Made by a program: the position numbers and the translations under genes
The notes under the pieces: model-generated
Told to the model about the DNA's origin: nothing
Seen by the model: the letters and a program-made list of their open reading frames with translations, nothing else
Database searches by the model: none
Assembly (NCBI GenBank): GCA_020851325.1
Contig: JADZCY010000305.1
Location: 1-33,382, forward strand
Length of the DNA stretch: 33,382 bases
Direction: 5' to 3'
Source: Acidobacteriota bacterium
GTDB lineage: Bacteria; Acidobacteriota; Vicinamibacteria; Vicinamibacterales; UBA2999
Shown: in pieces, positions 25,415 through 33,382 of the stretch
Position numbering within the stretch: position 1 is the first letter of the stretch
Layout of the letters: every line of letters starts with the position of its first letter

Positions 25415-26476
25415 ATGCGGACAGACCTCAGCGGCGTGACGATTCCCCGTACGGCGACGCTTCGCCAGGCGATGCAGGCCATTGACGACGGGCGCATCGG
25501 CATTGCATTCGTCATCGATGCGGCCGGGCGCCTGGTGGGGACGGTCACCGATGGCGACGCGCGCCGCGCGCTGCTCGGCGACGGCGGCCTCGAGACGCCG
25601 ATCGCCGATGTCATGCACCGTCGCTTCGTCGCCGTGACGCGGCAGGCGACGGAGAGCGCGATCGTCGACTTGATGCGCGTGCGGTCGATCAAGCAGATCC
25701 CGGTCGTCGACGCCGATCAGACGCTCATCGGCGTGCACTATCAGCCCGACATGACCCAGGCCATCGGCCGGCCGAACTGGGCGGTGATCATGGCCGGCGG
25801 CGAGGGGCGGCGGCTCCGTCCGCTCACCGAGCGCGTGCCGAAAGTGATGCTGCCGCTCGGCGAACGGCCGATCCTCGAGCAGCTCATCGAGCTGCTGGTG
25901 CGGCACCGCTTCCGCGAGGTGTTCATCTCGATCAACTACCTCGGCTCGCAGATCGTGGACTACTTCGGCGATGGCAGCGCGTTCGACTGCCGAATCACTT
26001 ACTTGCGTGAACCCCGGGCGCTCGGCACCGCGGGAGCGCTCAGCCTGCTGCCCGGCCTGCCCACCGAGCCGCTGCTGCTGCTGAACGGCGACCTGGTGAC
26101 CGACATCGACCTCTCCGCACTGATGGACTATCACCACGAGGCCGCCTGCCTCGGCACGCAGTGCGTGTTCGAGTACGTGCACCAGTTGCCCTACGGCGTC
26201 GTGCGGCTCGATGTCGACCAGGTGGTGGATCAGCAGGAGAAGCCGCAGTATCGCGAACTGGTGAACGCCGGCATCTACGTGCTGTCGCCGAGTCTCGTCG
26301 AACTGGTGCCGGCCGATCGCGAGTCGACGATGCCGGACCTGCTGGCGGCGGCGCGGCGGCATGGCTACCCGGTGGCGGCGTTCCCCATTCGCGAACGCTG
26401 GACCGACATCGGCCGTCTGGGCGACTACGAACGGGCGCGCGATCACTGGGCGGCCCGGCAGGGACACGGCGCATGA
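25415..26476 (+). CDS. CBS-domain sugar nucleotidyltransferase, PtmE-like
   Basis: The 353-residue protein joins a pair of CBS domains (about 5-112, including VGTVTDGDARRALL) to a sugar-phosphate nucleotidyltransferase domain. The latter has IMAGGEGRRLRPLT (125-138), KVMLPLGERPILE and LNGDLVTDID. This is the architecture of PtmE of Campylobacter jejuni, a glucosamine-1-phosphate guanylyltransferase that feeds the GDP-linked legionaminic acid route. Base specificity is not visible. Its presence with LegB supports the legionaminic route over the neuraminic one. The stop overlaps LegB as ATGA. Confidence 0.88.
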   Translation: MRTDLSGVTIPRTATLRQAMQAIDDGRIGIAFVIDAAGRLVGTVTDGDARRALLGDGGLETPIADVMHRRFVAVTRQATESAIVDLMRVRSIKQIPVVDADQTLIGVHYQPDMTQAIGRPNWAVIMAGGEGRRLRPLTERVPKVMLPLGERPILEQLIELLVRHRFREVFISINYLGSQIVDYFGDGSAFDCRITYLREPRALGTAGALSLLPGLPTEPLLLLNGDLVTDIDLSALMDYHHEAACLGTQCVFEYVHQLPYGVVRLDVDQVVDQQEKPQYRELVNAGIYVLSPSLVELVPADRESTMPDLLAAARRHGYPVAAFPIRERWTDIGRLGDYERARDHWAARQGHGA

Positions 26477-27456
26477 CCTGGCGATCGACACCGGTGCTCG
26501 TCACCGGCGGCGGCGGTTTCATCGGCAGTCATCTGGTGGAGCGCCTGGTGCAGGAAGGCGCCGAGGTCCGCGCGCTGGTCCACTACCGGTCCACCGGCAG
26601 TGCCGGGTGGCTCGATCGCTCGCCGAGTTTGAAGGACGTGGAGATCGTGCGCGGCGACCTTCGCGACCGTGATCTGGTGAACGGCGCGATGCGCGGCCGG
26701 CACGTGGTGTTCCACCTCGGCGCGTTGATCGCCATCCCGTACTCGTATGACGCGCCGGCGTCCTACGTGGACACGAACGTGCTCGGGACGCTGCACGTTC
26801 TGCAGGCGGCGCGCGAGTGCGGCGTGACGCGCGTGGTGCACACGTCGACAAGCGAGGTGTATGGCACGGCGCAGCGCGTGCCCATCGACGAGCAGCATCC
26901 GCTGCAGGCGCAGTCGCCGTATTCGGCCAGCAAGATTGGTGCGGACAAGATCGCCGAAGCCTTTCACCTGTCGTTCGACCTGCCGGTCGTGACCGTCCGC
27001 CCGTTCAACACCTACGGTCCGCGGCAGTCGGCGCGCGCCGTCATCCCGACGCTGATCACGCAGGCGCTCACCGACCAGCCGATCCGCCTCGGCAACGTCA
27101 CACCGACGCGCGACTTCGTCTTCGTCGCCGACACGGTGGACGGTTTCGTCCGGGCCGGCGCCGCGCGCGACGCCGTCGGCCACACCATCAACCTCGGCAC
27201 CGGCCGCGAGATCAGCATCGCCGATCTGGCGACGACGATTGCCCGGCTGTGCGGCACGACGGCACACATCGAACGCGACGAGCGCCGCGTGCGTCCGGGC
27301 GCGAGCGAGGTCGAACGTCTTTGTGCCGACAACCGGAAGGCCGCGTCGGTGCTGGGCTGGGCCCCGCTCGTCACGCTCGAGCAGGGATTGCAGCAGACCA
27401 TCGCGTGGCTGCGCGACCACCAGTCGCTTTATCGCCCGGCGGACTACGCCGTTTGA
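26473..27456 (+). CDS. legB: Nucleotide-sugar 4,6-dehydratase, LegB-like
   Basis: The 327-residue extended SDR has VTGGGGFIGSH (10-20). HLGALIAIPYSYDAP (81-95) resembles LegB proteins, as does TNVLGTLHVLQAAR. STSEVYGT (125-132), Tyr150/Lys154 in SPYSASK and RPFNTYGPRQSARAVIPT follow. LegB converts GDP-GlcNAc (UDP-GlcNAc in some species) to the 4-keto-6-deoxy sugar, the committed step to legionaminic acid. The start at 26473 comes from the ATGA overlap with the PtmE-like gene; the frame is open to 26161 but that part is a shadow. The aminotransferase LegC that should act next is not in the window. Confidence 0.88.
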   Translation: MTWRSTPVLVTGGGGFIGSHLVERLVQEGAEVRALVHYRSTGSAGWLDRSPSLKDVEIVRGDLRDRDLVNGAMRGRHVVFHLGALIAIPYSYDAPASYVDTNVLGTLHVLQAARECGVTRVVHTSTSEVYGTAQRVPIDEQHPLQAQSPYSASKIGADKIAEAFHLSFDLPVVTVRPFNTYGPRQSARAVIPTLITQALTDQPIRLGNVTPTRDFVFVADTVDGFVRAGAARDAVGHTINLGTGREISIADLATTIARLCGTTAHIERDERRVRPGASEVERLCADNRKAASVLGWAPLVTLEQGLQQTIAWLRDHQSLYRPADYAV

Positions 27457-27466
27457 GGTTCATGCG

Positions 27467-29332
27467 GTGATACACGATCTCGGACAGGCGGACGCCCCGC
27501 GCACGCTGCCGGCGCCGCTGCTCATCGAAGGCGAGCGCTTCTTCCTGGTGCGCGCCGGTGACGGATATCGAGTGCTCTCGAGCGTCTGTCCACACCAGGG
27601 CGGCTGCGTGGAATGGACCGCCGGCGCGTTCGAGTGCCCGCAGCACGGCTGGCGCTTCGACGGCGTCGACGGTCACTGTATCACCGGATCGTCGTCGCAA
27701 CTGGCGAGCTTTGCGGTGGAGGAACGCGATGGACGGCTGTTCGTCGATCTGCCGGCGAGGTCCGCGGCCGTCCACGGCGCGACGCGCGAACGCCGACAGC
27801 CGAGCGACTGGCCGAGTGATCTGCGCATCCGGCTGGTGGGACACGCCAGCCTCGAAATCTCGCACGGCGGCTTCACGCTGCTCACCGATCCGTGGCTGAC
27901 AGGAGCGGCGTTTCTCGGCGCGTGGATCACCTATCCGAACCCGCGCATCGACCTGTCGAGCATTCGCCCTGACGCGATCTGGATCTCGCACGAGCATCCC
28001 GATCACTTCCATCCCGCCAGCCTGGCGCAGTTCGATCGCGTGACGCCTGTTTACGTGCCGGACTTCCCCAACGGGCGCCTGCCGCGCGAGCTGCGGCGCC
28101 TCGGGTTCACGCAGGTGGTGCCGATGCAGTTCGGGCGCGCCTATGAACTGGCGCCGGACATCCGTCTCACGTGCTTCGAGCCGCCGGGACTCTGGAACGA
28201 CGCCATCGTCCTGATGGAAATGGCCGGCTTGCGGCTGCTCAACATCAACGACGCCGGCGTCAACTATCGCATCGCCGGGATGGTGCAGCCGGTGGACGTG
28301 CTGATGTCCTCGTTCGCCCCGGCGTCGAGCTATCCCTACGCCTGGGATCATCTCGCCGCCGACGAGCGGCTGGCCATCGCCGAGCGGGCGCGCGTCGGCA
28401 TGCTGCGGATGCTGCATCACGCCGTGCAGCGCTATCGCCCGCAGGTGCTGCTGCCCTTCGCGTCGCACTTCACGCTCTGGCATCCGGCGCACCGCCGCTA
28501 CGCCGCCGAGTTCCGCCGCAACACCATCGACGATGTCGTGGGGGCGTTTCGCAGTTCGGCGGTGCCGGTGATCGACATGCTGCCCGGCGGAAGCTGGGAA
28601 CCAGCTCGCAACAGGCGCGACCGCGGACCCTGGCGCGAAGGGCTGTATGACTGGCCGGTAGTCGAACGCTGGCTCGACGAGACATTCGATCAGTCGGTGT
28701 TCGATCGCTATCACCCGCCGCACGGCCATCTCCGAGACGACGAAATCCGCGCGTACTTCGAGCGGCTGAACGACGTGCCCGAGATCGCTTTCTGCGAAGA
28801 CCTGGCGGTGACGCTGCGCACCCACGTCGGCCCGGAGGTCGCGCGCGAAACGCGCTTCACGGTTCGCGACGGGCACCTCGAGATGCGGCATCGGCCGCAC
28901 GAGGTCGAGAACCTCGTCATCGACATGCCTGACAACGTGCTGCGTCACCTGATCCAGACCGACGCCTCGTGGGACGATGCGCACATCGGTTTCTGGTGCC
29001 GGTTCTCGCGGACGCCGGATGTGTTCAACGCCGGCTTCTGGCGGCTGCTGCAGGCGCCGTACTACCTGCGGCACCTGAGGACTGACTCGGCGCGGGCCGA
29101 CGGTGCCGCCGTTGCGCACGCGAATGTCGCCGGCCTCATCGAGCGCTTCGGCGCGCCGGCCGAGCGCGTCCTTGGCCGCTACGGGCTGCACTGCAACGCC
29201 TGCCCGCATGCGCCGGCCGAGTCGGTGGCGTCGGCGGCCGAACGTCATGGCGTCGCCGCCGCGGATGTGGACCGGATGCTGCGCGAACTGGACCGGGTGC
29301 TGCTCGGCGCGCCGGCGGTGGCCACCTCATGA
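27467..29332 (+). CDS. CMAH-like Rieske and UlaG-fold protein with C-terminal DUF1858-like domain
   Basis: The 621-residue protein has three parts. First, a Rieske domain with C41/H43 (VCPHQGG) and C57/H60 (ECPQHGW), 13 residues between the pairs. Second, a UlaG-like metallo-beta-lactamase fold from about 120, with DPWLTGAAF (141-149), ISHEHPDH (173-180, ligands H175, H177, D179, H180), NINDAG, PFASHFTLWHP and HIGFWCRFSRTPDVF. Order and motifs match, from memory, the animal CMP-N-acetylneuraminate hydroxylase, which adds oxygen to the N-acetyl group. Third, residues 546-612 resemble DUF1858, with C576xxC579 in GLHCNACP. The GTG at 27467 has GAGG 9 bases upstream and lies 10 bases after legB. 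It is probably cytosolic. Substrate and activity are inference. Confidence 0.85.
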   Translation: MIHDLGQADAPRTLPAPLLIEGERFFLVRAGDGYRVLSSVCPHQGGCVEWTAGAFECPQHGWRFDGVDGHCITGSSSQLASFAVEERDGRLFVDLPARSAAVHGATRERRQPSDWPSDLRIRLVGHASLEISHGGFTLLTDPWLTGAAFLGAWITYPNPRIDLSSIRPDAIWISHEHPDHFHPASLAQFDRVTPVYVPDFPNGRLPRELRRLGFTQVVPMQFGRAYELAPDIRLTCFEPPGLWNDAIVLMEMAGLRLLNINDAGVNYRIAGMVQPVDVLMSSFAPASSYPYAWDHLAADERLAIAERARVGMLRMLHHAVQRYRPQVLLPFASHFTLWHPAHRRYAAEFRRNTIDDVVGAFRSSAVPVIDMLPGGSWEPARNRRDRGPWREGLYDWPVVERWLDETFDQSVFDRYHPPHGHLRDDEIRAYFERLNDVPEIAFCEDLAVTLRTHVGPEVARETRFTVRDGHLEMRHRPHEVENLVIDMPDNVLRHLIQTDASWDDAHIGFWCRFSRTPDVFNAGFWRLLQAPYYLRHLRTDSARADGAAVAHANVAGLIERFGAPAERVLGRYGLHCNACPHAPAESVASAAERHGVAAADVDRMLRELDRVLLGAPAVATS

Positions 29333-30159
29333 CGCCTCGCACCATCGCCGCGACCGACCGCCACCGCGTGCAGCATCACTACCAGGTGGAGCGCGCGCTG
29401 GCCGACCGCCTGCGCACCTCGACACGCGCCGAGCGTCTCCACCTTTACCGCGAGTTGTACGACGAACTCTTTCAGCAGGTGCCCGGGCATCCGTTGATGC
29501 AGCCGGACCGCGCCCTGCGCGAGCGCGTCGTCGCGGCGCAACTGGCGTTCCTGCGGCCGATGATCTCGCCCGGCAGCGTCTTCATGGAACTCGGCGCCGG
29601 CGACTGCCGTTTGTCGGCGGCGATGGCGCCGCATGTGCGGACGGTGTACGCCGTGGACGTCTCGGCTGAGATCACCAAACAGACGACGCTGCCCGCCAAC
29701 TGTCACCTGGTGATCTCCGACGGCTGCACGGTGCCGGTGCCTGAAGGCAGCGTGTCACTGGCGTTCAGCGATCAGCTCATGGAACATCTGCATCCGGCCG
29801 ACGCCGTCGAGCAGTTGCGGGAGATCCATCGGGCGCTGGCCCCGGGCGGCGTCTACGTGCTCTTCACCCCCAACCGGTTGTCCGGCCCGCACGACGTCTC
29901 GAAGTACTTCGACGTCGTCGCCACCGGATTCCACTTGAAGGAATACACCACCGGTGAACTGGCGCGGGCGCTGCGCCAGGCCGGCTTCAGCCGCGTCCAT
30001 GTGCCGCTGCACGGGCGCGGCGGCGTGGCCAGGTTTCCGAGCGGACCGATCTCGGCGATCGAGCGCGCGGTGGACTGGACACCGCGGCGCGTGAGCCACT
30101 GGGTCGCCGCGCATCAACCGTTCAAGAAGTTCCTCGGCCGCGTCGCCGCTGTCAAATGA
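29329..30159 (+). CDS. Class I SAM-dependent methyltransferase
   Basis: This 276-residue protein has an N-terminal helical region of about 75 residues. A Rossmann methyltransferase domain follows with FMELGAGDCRLS (motif I, about 85-96), VYAVDVSAE, and LAPGGVYVLFTPN (motif of the post-II loop, Methyltransf_11 type). The target is unknown; a hydroxyl or carboxyl of a surface sugar is plausible from the location. It is coupled by ATGA to the CMAH-like gene upstream and to the glycosyltransferase-like gene downstream. No signal peptide is present. Confidence 0.87.
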   Translation: MTPRTIAATDRHRVQHHYQVERALADRLRTSTRAERLHLYRELYDELFQQVPGHPLMQPDRALRERVVAAQLAFLRPMISPGSVFMELGAGDCRLSAAMAPHVRTVYAVDVSAEITKQTTLPANCHLVISDGCTVPVPEGSVSLAFSDQLMEHLHPADAVEQLREIHRALAPGGVYVLFTPNRLSGPHDVSKYFDVVATGFHLKEYTTGELARALRQAGFSRVHVPLHGRGGVARFPSGPISAIERAVDWTPRRVSHWVAAHQPFKKFLGRVAAVK

Positions 30160-31634
30160 CTCTCGCCCCTCGTCCTCTGCACCCTGGTCAGCCGTCGGCA
30201 CTCGTGGTGCTGCCAGACGGCGTCGGCGCGCGCAACATGCTGCTCGGATCGTTCCGCCCGGCCGCGCGCGGGCGCCTGGCGCTGCAGGTGCTGCAGGCGA
30301 TTCCGACCGACGCGCAGGAGCGCTACGCCGCCCTGGAAGACGACGCGATTGTGTGGGCGCCGTACACGGTGTATCGCGATCACTGGCGCCTGTTCATGCT
30401 GCGCAACACGCTCAACTACGCGCACATGTTCTCGATCGACACCTGGGCGATGCGGTGCCTGCGTGTGCTGCCGATCCGCGGGCGCTGGAAGGGACGGCTC
30501 GCGGCGATGACGGCGCGGACCATCGGCCGCGCGGTGGCGGCGGCGGGCGGTGTCGGCATCGTCGAACGGCGGCTCGCCGCGGAAGTGGAACGCCTGCCGG
30601 ACGTCGCGGCCTATCGTGACCTGCTGGTGCAACTGCGGCCGGCGGTGCTGCTGTCGTCGAATCACCGCCCGTATGGACTGCTGCCGCTGGTGCTGGCGGC
30701 CCGGTCGCTGAACATCCCGACGGCCACGTGCATCTTCAGTTGGGACAACCTGACGAGCAAGGGCCGCATCGCGGCGCCGTTCGACCACTACTTCGTGTGG
30801 AGCGATCTGATGCGGCGCGAGTTGCAGCAGTTCTATCCGGAGATTCCCGCCGATCGCATTCACATCACCGGCGCGCCGCAGTTCGATCCGCACGCCGACC
30901 GTTCGCTGCTGCTGTCGCGCGAAGACTTCTGCGCCCGCATCGGCGCCGATCCGTCACGGCCGATCATCTGTTACTCGTCGGGCGAGCCGAACAACTCGCC
31001 CGAGGACCAGGACCACGTCGCGCTGCTCCTGCAATTGATCCGCGACGGCCGCATCCAGGGCCAGCCGCAGGTGGTCCTGAGACCGACGCCAACCGTGGAA
31101 GGGCATCGCTTCAATGCCGTCCGCACGCGCTATCCGGAGCTGATCTACTCGCGGCCGCGCTGGCAGACGGCGCGCGGCAGCGACTGGAGCCAGATGCTGC
31201 CGCTGGCCGACGACATCTCGCTGCTGGTCAACCTCGCCCATCACTCGGCGGTCAACGTCAGCGTCGCCTCGACGATGACACTGGACTTCGCGATTCACGG
31301 CACGCCGATCGTCAACGTGGCGTTCGACCTGTCCAACCCACCGCCGTTCCGGTATCCGCTGTGGGACTACTACTACCAGTTCGAACACTACCGGCCGGTG
31401 GTGGACACTGGCGCCGCGCTGTTCTCGCGGAATATGGACGAACTGGCCGCGCACGTCAACGCGTGCCTGGACAATCGGCACCTGCACGACGTCAACCATC
31501 GCCGCCTGCTCGAGATCGAACTCGGCGTCCCGGTCGGCGAGTCGAGCCGCCGCATCGTCGAGACGCTGCGGCAGATTGCCGGCGCGGCTCACTCGCACGC
31601 GGAGGAGCGGACGGCCATGGAGGCGACGGCCTGA
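30156..31634 (+). CDS. Putative GT-B-fold glycosyltransferase
   Basis: This 492-residue protein has no signal peptide. The middle contains CIFSWDNLTSKGRIAAPFD (about 196-214) and VWSDLMRRELQQFYP. The C-terminal half has SVASTMTLDFAIHGTPIVNVAFD (about 368-390), which resembles the donor-site loop of GT-B enzymes such as CDP-glycerol glycerophosphotransferases and related capsule enzymes. The exact family is not recognised. Its place in the nonulosonate run makes a nonulosonosyl- or other polymer transferase plausible, but this is inference. The start overlaps the methyltransferase stop (ATGA). Confidence 0.7.
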   Translation: MTLAPRPLHPGQPSALVVLPDGVGARNMLLGSFRPAARGRLALQVLQAIPTDAQERYAALEDDAIVWAPYTVYRDHWRLFMLRNTLNYAHMFSIDTWAMRCLRVLPIRGRWKGRLAAMTARTIGRAVAAAGGVGIVERRLAAEVERLPDVAAYRDLLVQLRPAVLLSSNHRPYGLLPLVLAARSLNIPTATCIFSWDNLTSKGRIAAPFDHYFVWSDLMRRELQQFYPEIPADRIHITGAPQFDPHADRSLLLSREDFCARIGADPSRPIICYSSGEPNNSPEDQDHVALLLQLIRDGRIQGQPQVVLRPTPTVEGHRFNAVRTRYPELIYSRPRWQTARGSDWSQMLPLADDISLLVNLAHHSAVNVSVASTMTLDFAIHGTPIVNVAFDLSNPPPFRYPLWDYYYQFEHYRPVVDTGAALFSRNMDELAAHVNACLDNRHLHDVNHRRLLEIELGVPVGESSRRIVETLRQIAGAAHSHAEERTAMEATA

Positions 31635-32830
31635 TGCGCATTGCCTTCGTTTGCGGCGAGTATCCACCGTCGATCCACGGTGGCATCGGCAGCATGACCC
31701 GCACCCTTGGACGCGCGCTGGCGGCCGCCGGCCACGACGTGCGCGTTGCCGGTTGCTACGGCGAAATGGAGAGCGTGCGCCACGAAGTTGACCACGGCGT
31801 GGAGGTGTGGCGGCTGCCGATGACGAAAGGACCGCTCGGCTGGATCGACAGCCGGCGCCGGTTGTTCCGCCTGATCGCATCGTGGGTGCGTGAGGGTTCG
31901 ATCGATCTCGTGGAGGTGCCCGACTGGCAGGGTTGGGCCGCAGGGTGGCCGCGGCTGGCCGCCCCGGTCGTCAGCCGGCTCAACGGATCGGCCACCTACT
32001 TCGCGGCGGAGATGGACCGCCGTGCGAGTCTGATCACGCGATCCGTCGAAGGCGCGTCGCTGCGCCGCGCCGACTTCATCGCGTCGGTCAGCCGCTACAC
32101 CGCCGCGCGCACGGTCGCCTTGTTCACGCTGGGCCGGCAGCCGGATGTGGTGCTGCCGAATCCGGTGACCCTGGACGCGCACGCGCCGTGGGCGCAGCGC
32201 GAGCCGCGGACGGTGGTGTTCTCGGGCACGCTGACGGAGAAGAAGGGCGTGATCCCGTTGATCGACGCCTGGCCGCGCGTGCTGGCGCAGTGCCCGGGCG
32301 CGCACCTGCACCTGCTGGGCAAGGACGGCCTGTCGCCGGACGGCCGGTCGATGACGGCGTTCCTGAAGGCGCGACTGCCGGCGGCGACGGCTGCGCACGT
32401 GTCGTTCCATGGCCACGTCTCGCGCGAGTCGGTGGCGTCGTCTCTGGCACGCGCCCGCGTCGCCGTGTTCCCGTCGTTCTCCGAGGCCCTGGCGATCGCG
32501 CCGCTCGAGGCGATGTCGGCCGGATGTCCCACCATCTCGAGCGCGCTTGGCAGCGGCCCCGAGTTGATGGACGACGGCGTCGACGGGATCACCGCCGACC
32601 CGCGTCGCCCCGAATCGATTGCCGCCGCGCTGATCCGCGTGCTCGCGGACGAGACGCTGGCGCGGCAACTGGGCGACAACGGCCGGGCCCGTGTGATGGA
32701 TCGGATGTCGATCGATCGACTGCGCCCCGCCAACGAGGCGTTCTTCGACGCGTGCATTGCGCGTCACCGGGCACGTCTGGCGCGCGAGCTTGCCGGTGCC
32801 GCCGCCGACGGTGTCGTGCAGACGTCATGA
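31634..32830 (+). CDS. GT4-type glycosyltransferase
   Basis: This 398-residue protein has the GT-B pattern of family GT4. The N-terminal acceptor domain opens MRIAFVCGEYPPSIHGGIGSM. VEVPDWQGWA follows. The C-terminal donor domain has VVFSGTLTEKKGVIPLIDAW and ends with FPSFSEALAIAPLEAMSAGCPTI, the E-x7-E nucleotide-sugar site. It retains the donor and moves a sugar onto a lipid- or sugar-linked acceptor at the cytoplasmic membrane; sugar specificity cannot be read. Its ATG shares one base with the upstream TGA (TGATG). The following methyltransferase starts 10 bases after the stop. Confidence 0.9.
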   Translation: MRIAFVCGEYPPSIHGGIGSMTRTLGRALAAAGHDVRVAGCYGEMESVRHEVDHGVEVWRLPMTKGPLGWIDSRRRLFRLIASWVREGSIDLVEVPDWQGWAAGWPRLAAPVVSRLNGSATYFAAEMDRRASLITRSVEGASLRRADFIASVSRYTAARTVALFTLGRQPDVVLPNPVTLDAHAPWAQREPRTVVFSGTLTEKKGVIPLIDAWPRVLAQCPGAHLHLLGKDGLSPDGRSMTAFLKARLPAATAAHVSFHGHVSRESVASSLARARVAVFPSFSEALAIAPLEAMSAGCPTISSALGSGPELMDDGVDGITADPRRPESIAAALIRVLADETLARQLGDNGRARVMDRMSIDRLRPANEAFFDACIARHRARLARELAGAAADGVVQTS

Positions 32831-32840
32831 GTGGATCGCG

Positions 32841-33382
32841 ATGACGGGACATCAGGAACCACACGTCACCAACGGCACCGCCACCGCCGCGTCGAACCCG
32901 AGCGACGCGGGATGGAGAGGGCCAGTCTCCGGCGCGGCTGGCGGACGACACTGCTGGTGCGGCGAACCGCTGGCGCCGACCGGCGTCGTCACGCCGACCT
33001 TCCGCCTGCTTCGCTGCGCCGCCTGCGGCACGCACGCGATCGATCCGCCACCGATCGATTCCGACGCGCAGAGTGGTGACTTCTACACCGCCTATTACTC
33101 GTCGCACGCGCCGGCACACGCCGGAGCGAACGGCGTGCCGCGCGGCCGCTGGTCACGCTACTGGCGCGTCGTCCAGAAGGTGCCGGACCTGGACCGCGCC
33201 GGCCAGCAGGCCATCGACTTCGGCTCGGGTGAGGGGCGGCTCTGTTTCGAGCTATCGGAAGCGGGTTGGCAGGACGTCGCCGGACTCGATGTCTCGCGGG
33301 CGCGAGTCGCCCGGGCCCGGCAGCTCTACCCGAGCCTGCGCTTCTTCGACTGCGCGATCGAGGAGACGCCGCTGCCGCACGG
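32841..33382 (+). CDS. Zinc-ribbon class I methyltransferase, cut by window edge
   Basis: The frame runs open to the window end, giving at least 180 codons. An N-terminal zinc-ribbon-like pair, CWC (about 38-40) and CAAC (about 60-63), precedes an insert with YTAYYSSHAP. The SAM motif IDFGSGEGRLCFE (about 125-137) follows, then LDVSRARVARARQLYP. This architecture is common in sugar C- or O-methyltransferases of surface polysaccharide loci. The ATG at 32841 starts the frame; an ATG at 32827 is followed by a stop after five codons. The target is unknown. Confidence 0.8.
   Translation, partial: MTGHQEPHVTNGTATAASNPSDAGWRGPVSGAAGGRHCWCGEPLAPTGVVTPTFRLLRCAACGTHAIDPPPIDSDAQSGDFYTAYYSSHAPAHAGANGVPRGRWSRYWRVVQKVPDLDRAGQQAIDFGSGEGRLCFELSEAGWQDVAGLDVSRARVARARQLYPSLRFFDCAIEETPLPH

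Noticed and set aside
27239-27466. Upstream extension of the CMAH-like reading frame into legB
   Set aside because: The 76 extra codons overlap legB in another frame and look like its shadow. The GTG at 27467 has a good ribosome site.
27371-29248. 625-codon open frame opposite the CMAH-like gene
   Set aside because: The plus-strand protein has Rieske and MBL ligands in order, while the antisense frame has no motif.
32827-32844. ATG at 32827 as the start of the last methyltransferase
   Set aside because: A TGA follows after five codons in that frame; the open frame begins at 32841.

Overview
This is a GC-rich bacterial chromosome segment with tightly packed genes, many joined by ATGA stop/start overlaps. 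There is no rRNA gene to fix the lineage. The gene style (haem c protein, acidobacterial-looking polysaccharide locus, many unknown but ordinary-looking proteins) suggests an Acidobacteriota member, perhaps Vicinamibacteria; this is inference only. I see no tRNA, CRISPR array, insertion sequence or prophage.

Region 1 (1-8000) is housekeeping. On the minus strand are the first codons of topA and the whole of dprA. On the plus strand are a TPR protein, a lipoprotein, rplU-rpmA, obg-nadD-rsfS and a comF-type gene. A minus-strand lysA-tmk pair converges on comF with a 38-base overlap.

Region 2 (7700-12400) is mixed. It holds an ECF-type sigma factor, a STAS protein and a small unknown protein in one coupled unit. 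Next comes an unusual radical SAM protein whose SPASM-like cysteine domain lies before, not after, the radical SAM core, followed by a beta-rich tail. After it is a 278-base spacer with palindromic and tandem repeats, then a dihaem cytochrome c and a membrane-anchored unknown on the minus strand.

Region 3 (12368 to the end) is a surface polysaccharide and nonulosonic acid locus. On the minus strand are a UDP-glucose dehydrogenase and a UDP-xylose-synthase-like enzyme. Divergent from them, across a 341-base regulatory region with a perfect 14-base palindrome, runs an outer membrane barrel, a Wza-like export protein and a Wzc-like tyrosine kinase. A long coupled run follows: Gfo/Idh oxidoreductase, CMP-nonulosonate cytidylyltransferase, SDR, NeuB-type synthase, epimerase, NeuC/LegG-type hydrolysing 2-epimerase, PtmE-like CBS-nucleotidyltransferase and LegB-like 4,6-dehydratase. 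This matches much of the legionaminic acid pathway; the LegC aminotransferase and LegH acetyltransferase are not in the window.

The most interesting gene comes directly after LegB (27467-29332). It encodes a Rieske domain, a UlaG-like metallo-beta-lactamase fold and a C-terminal DUF1858-like CxxC domain. The first two have the architecture and several motifs of animal CMP-Neu5Ac hydroxylase (CMAH), the enzyme that makes N-glycolylneuraminic acid. Its place in a nonulosonate operon suggests a bacterial N-acyl hydroxylase acting on CMP-legionaminic acid or a relative, possibly with a built-in electron-transfer domain. Methyltransferase and glycosyltransferase genes follow to the window edge.
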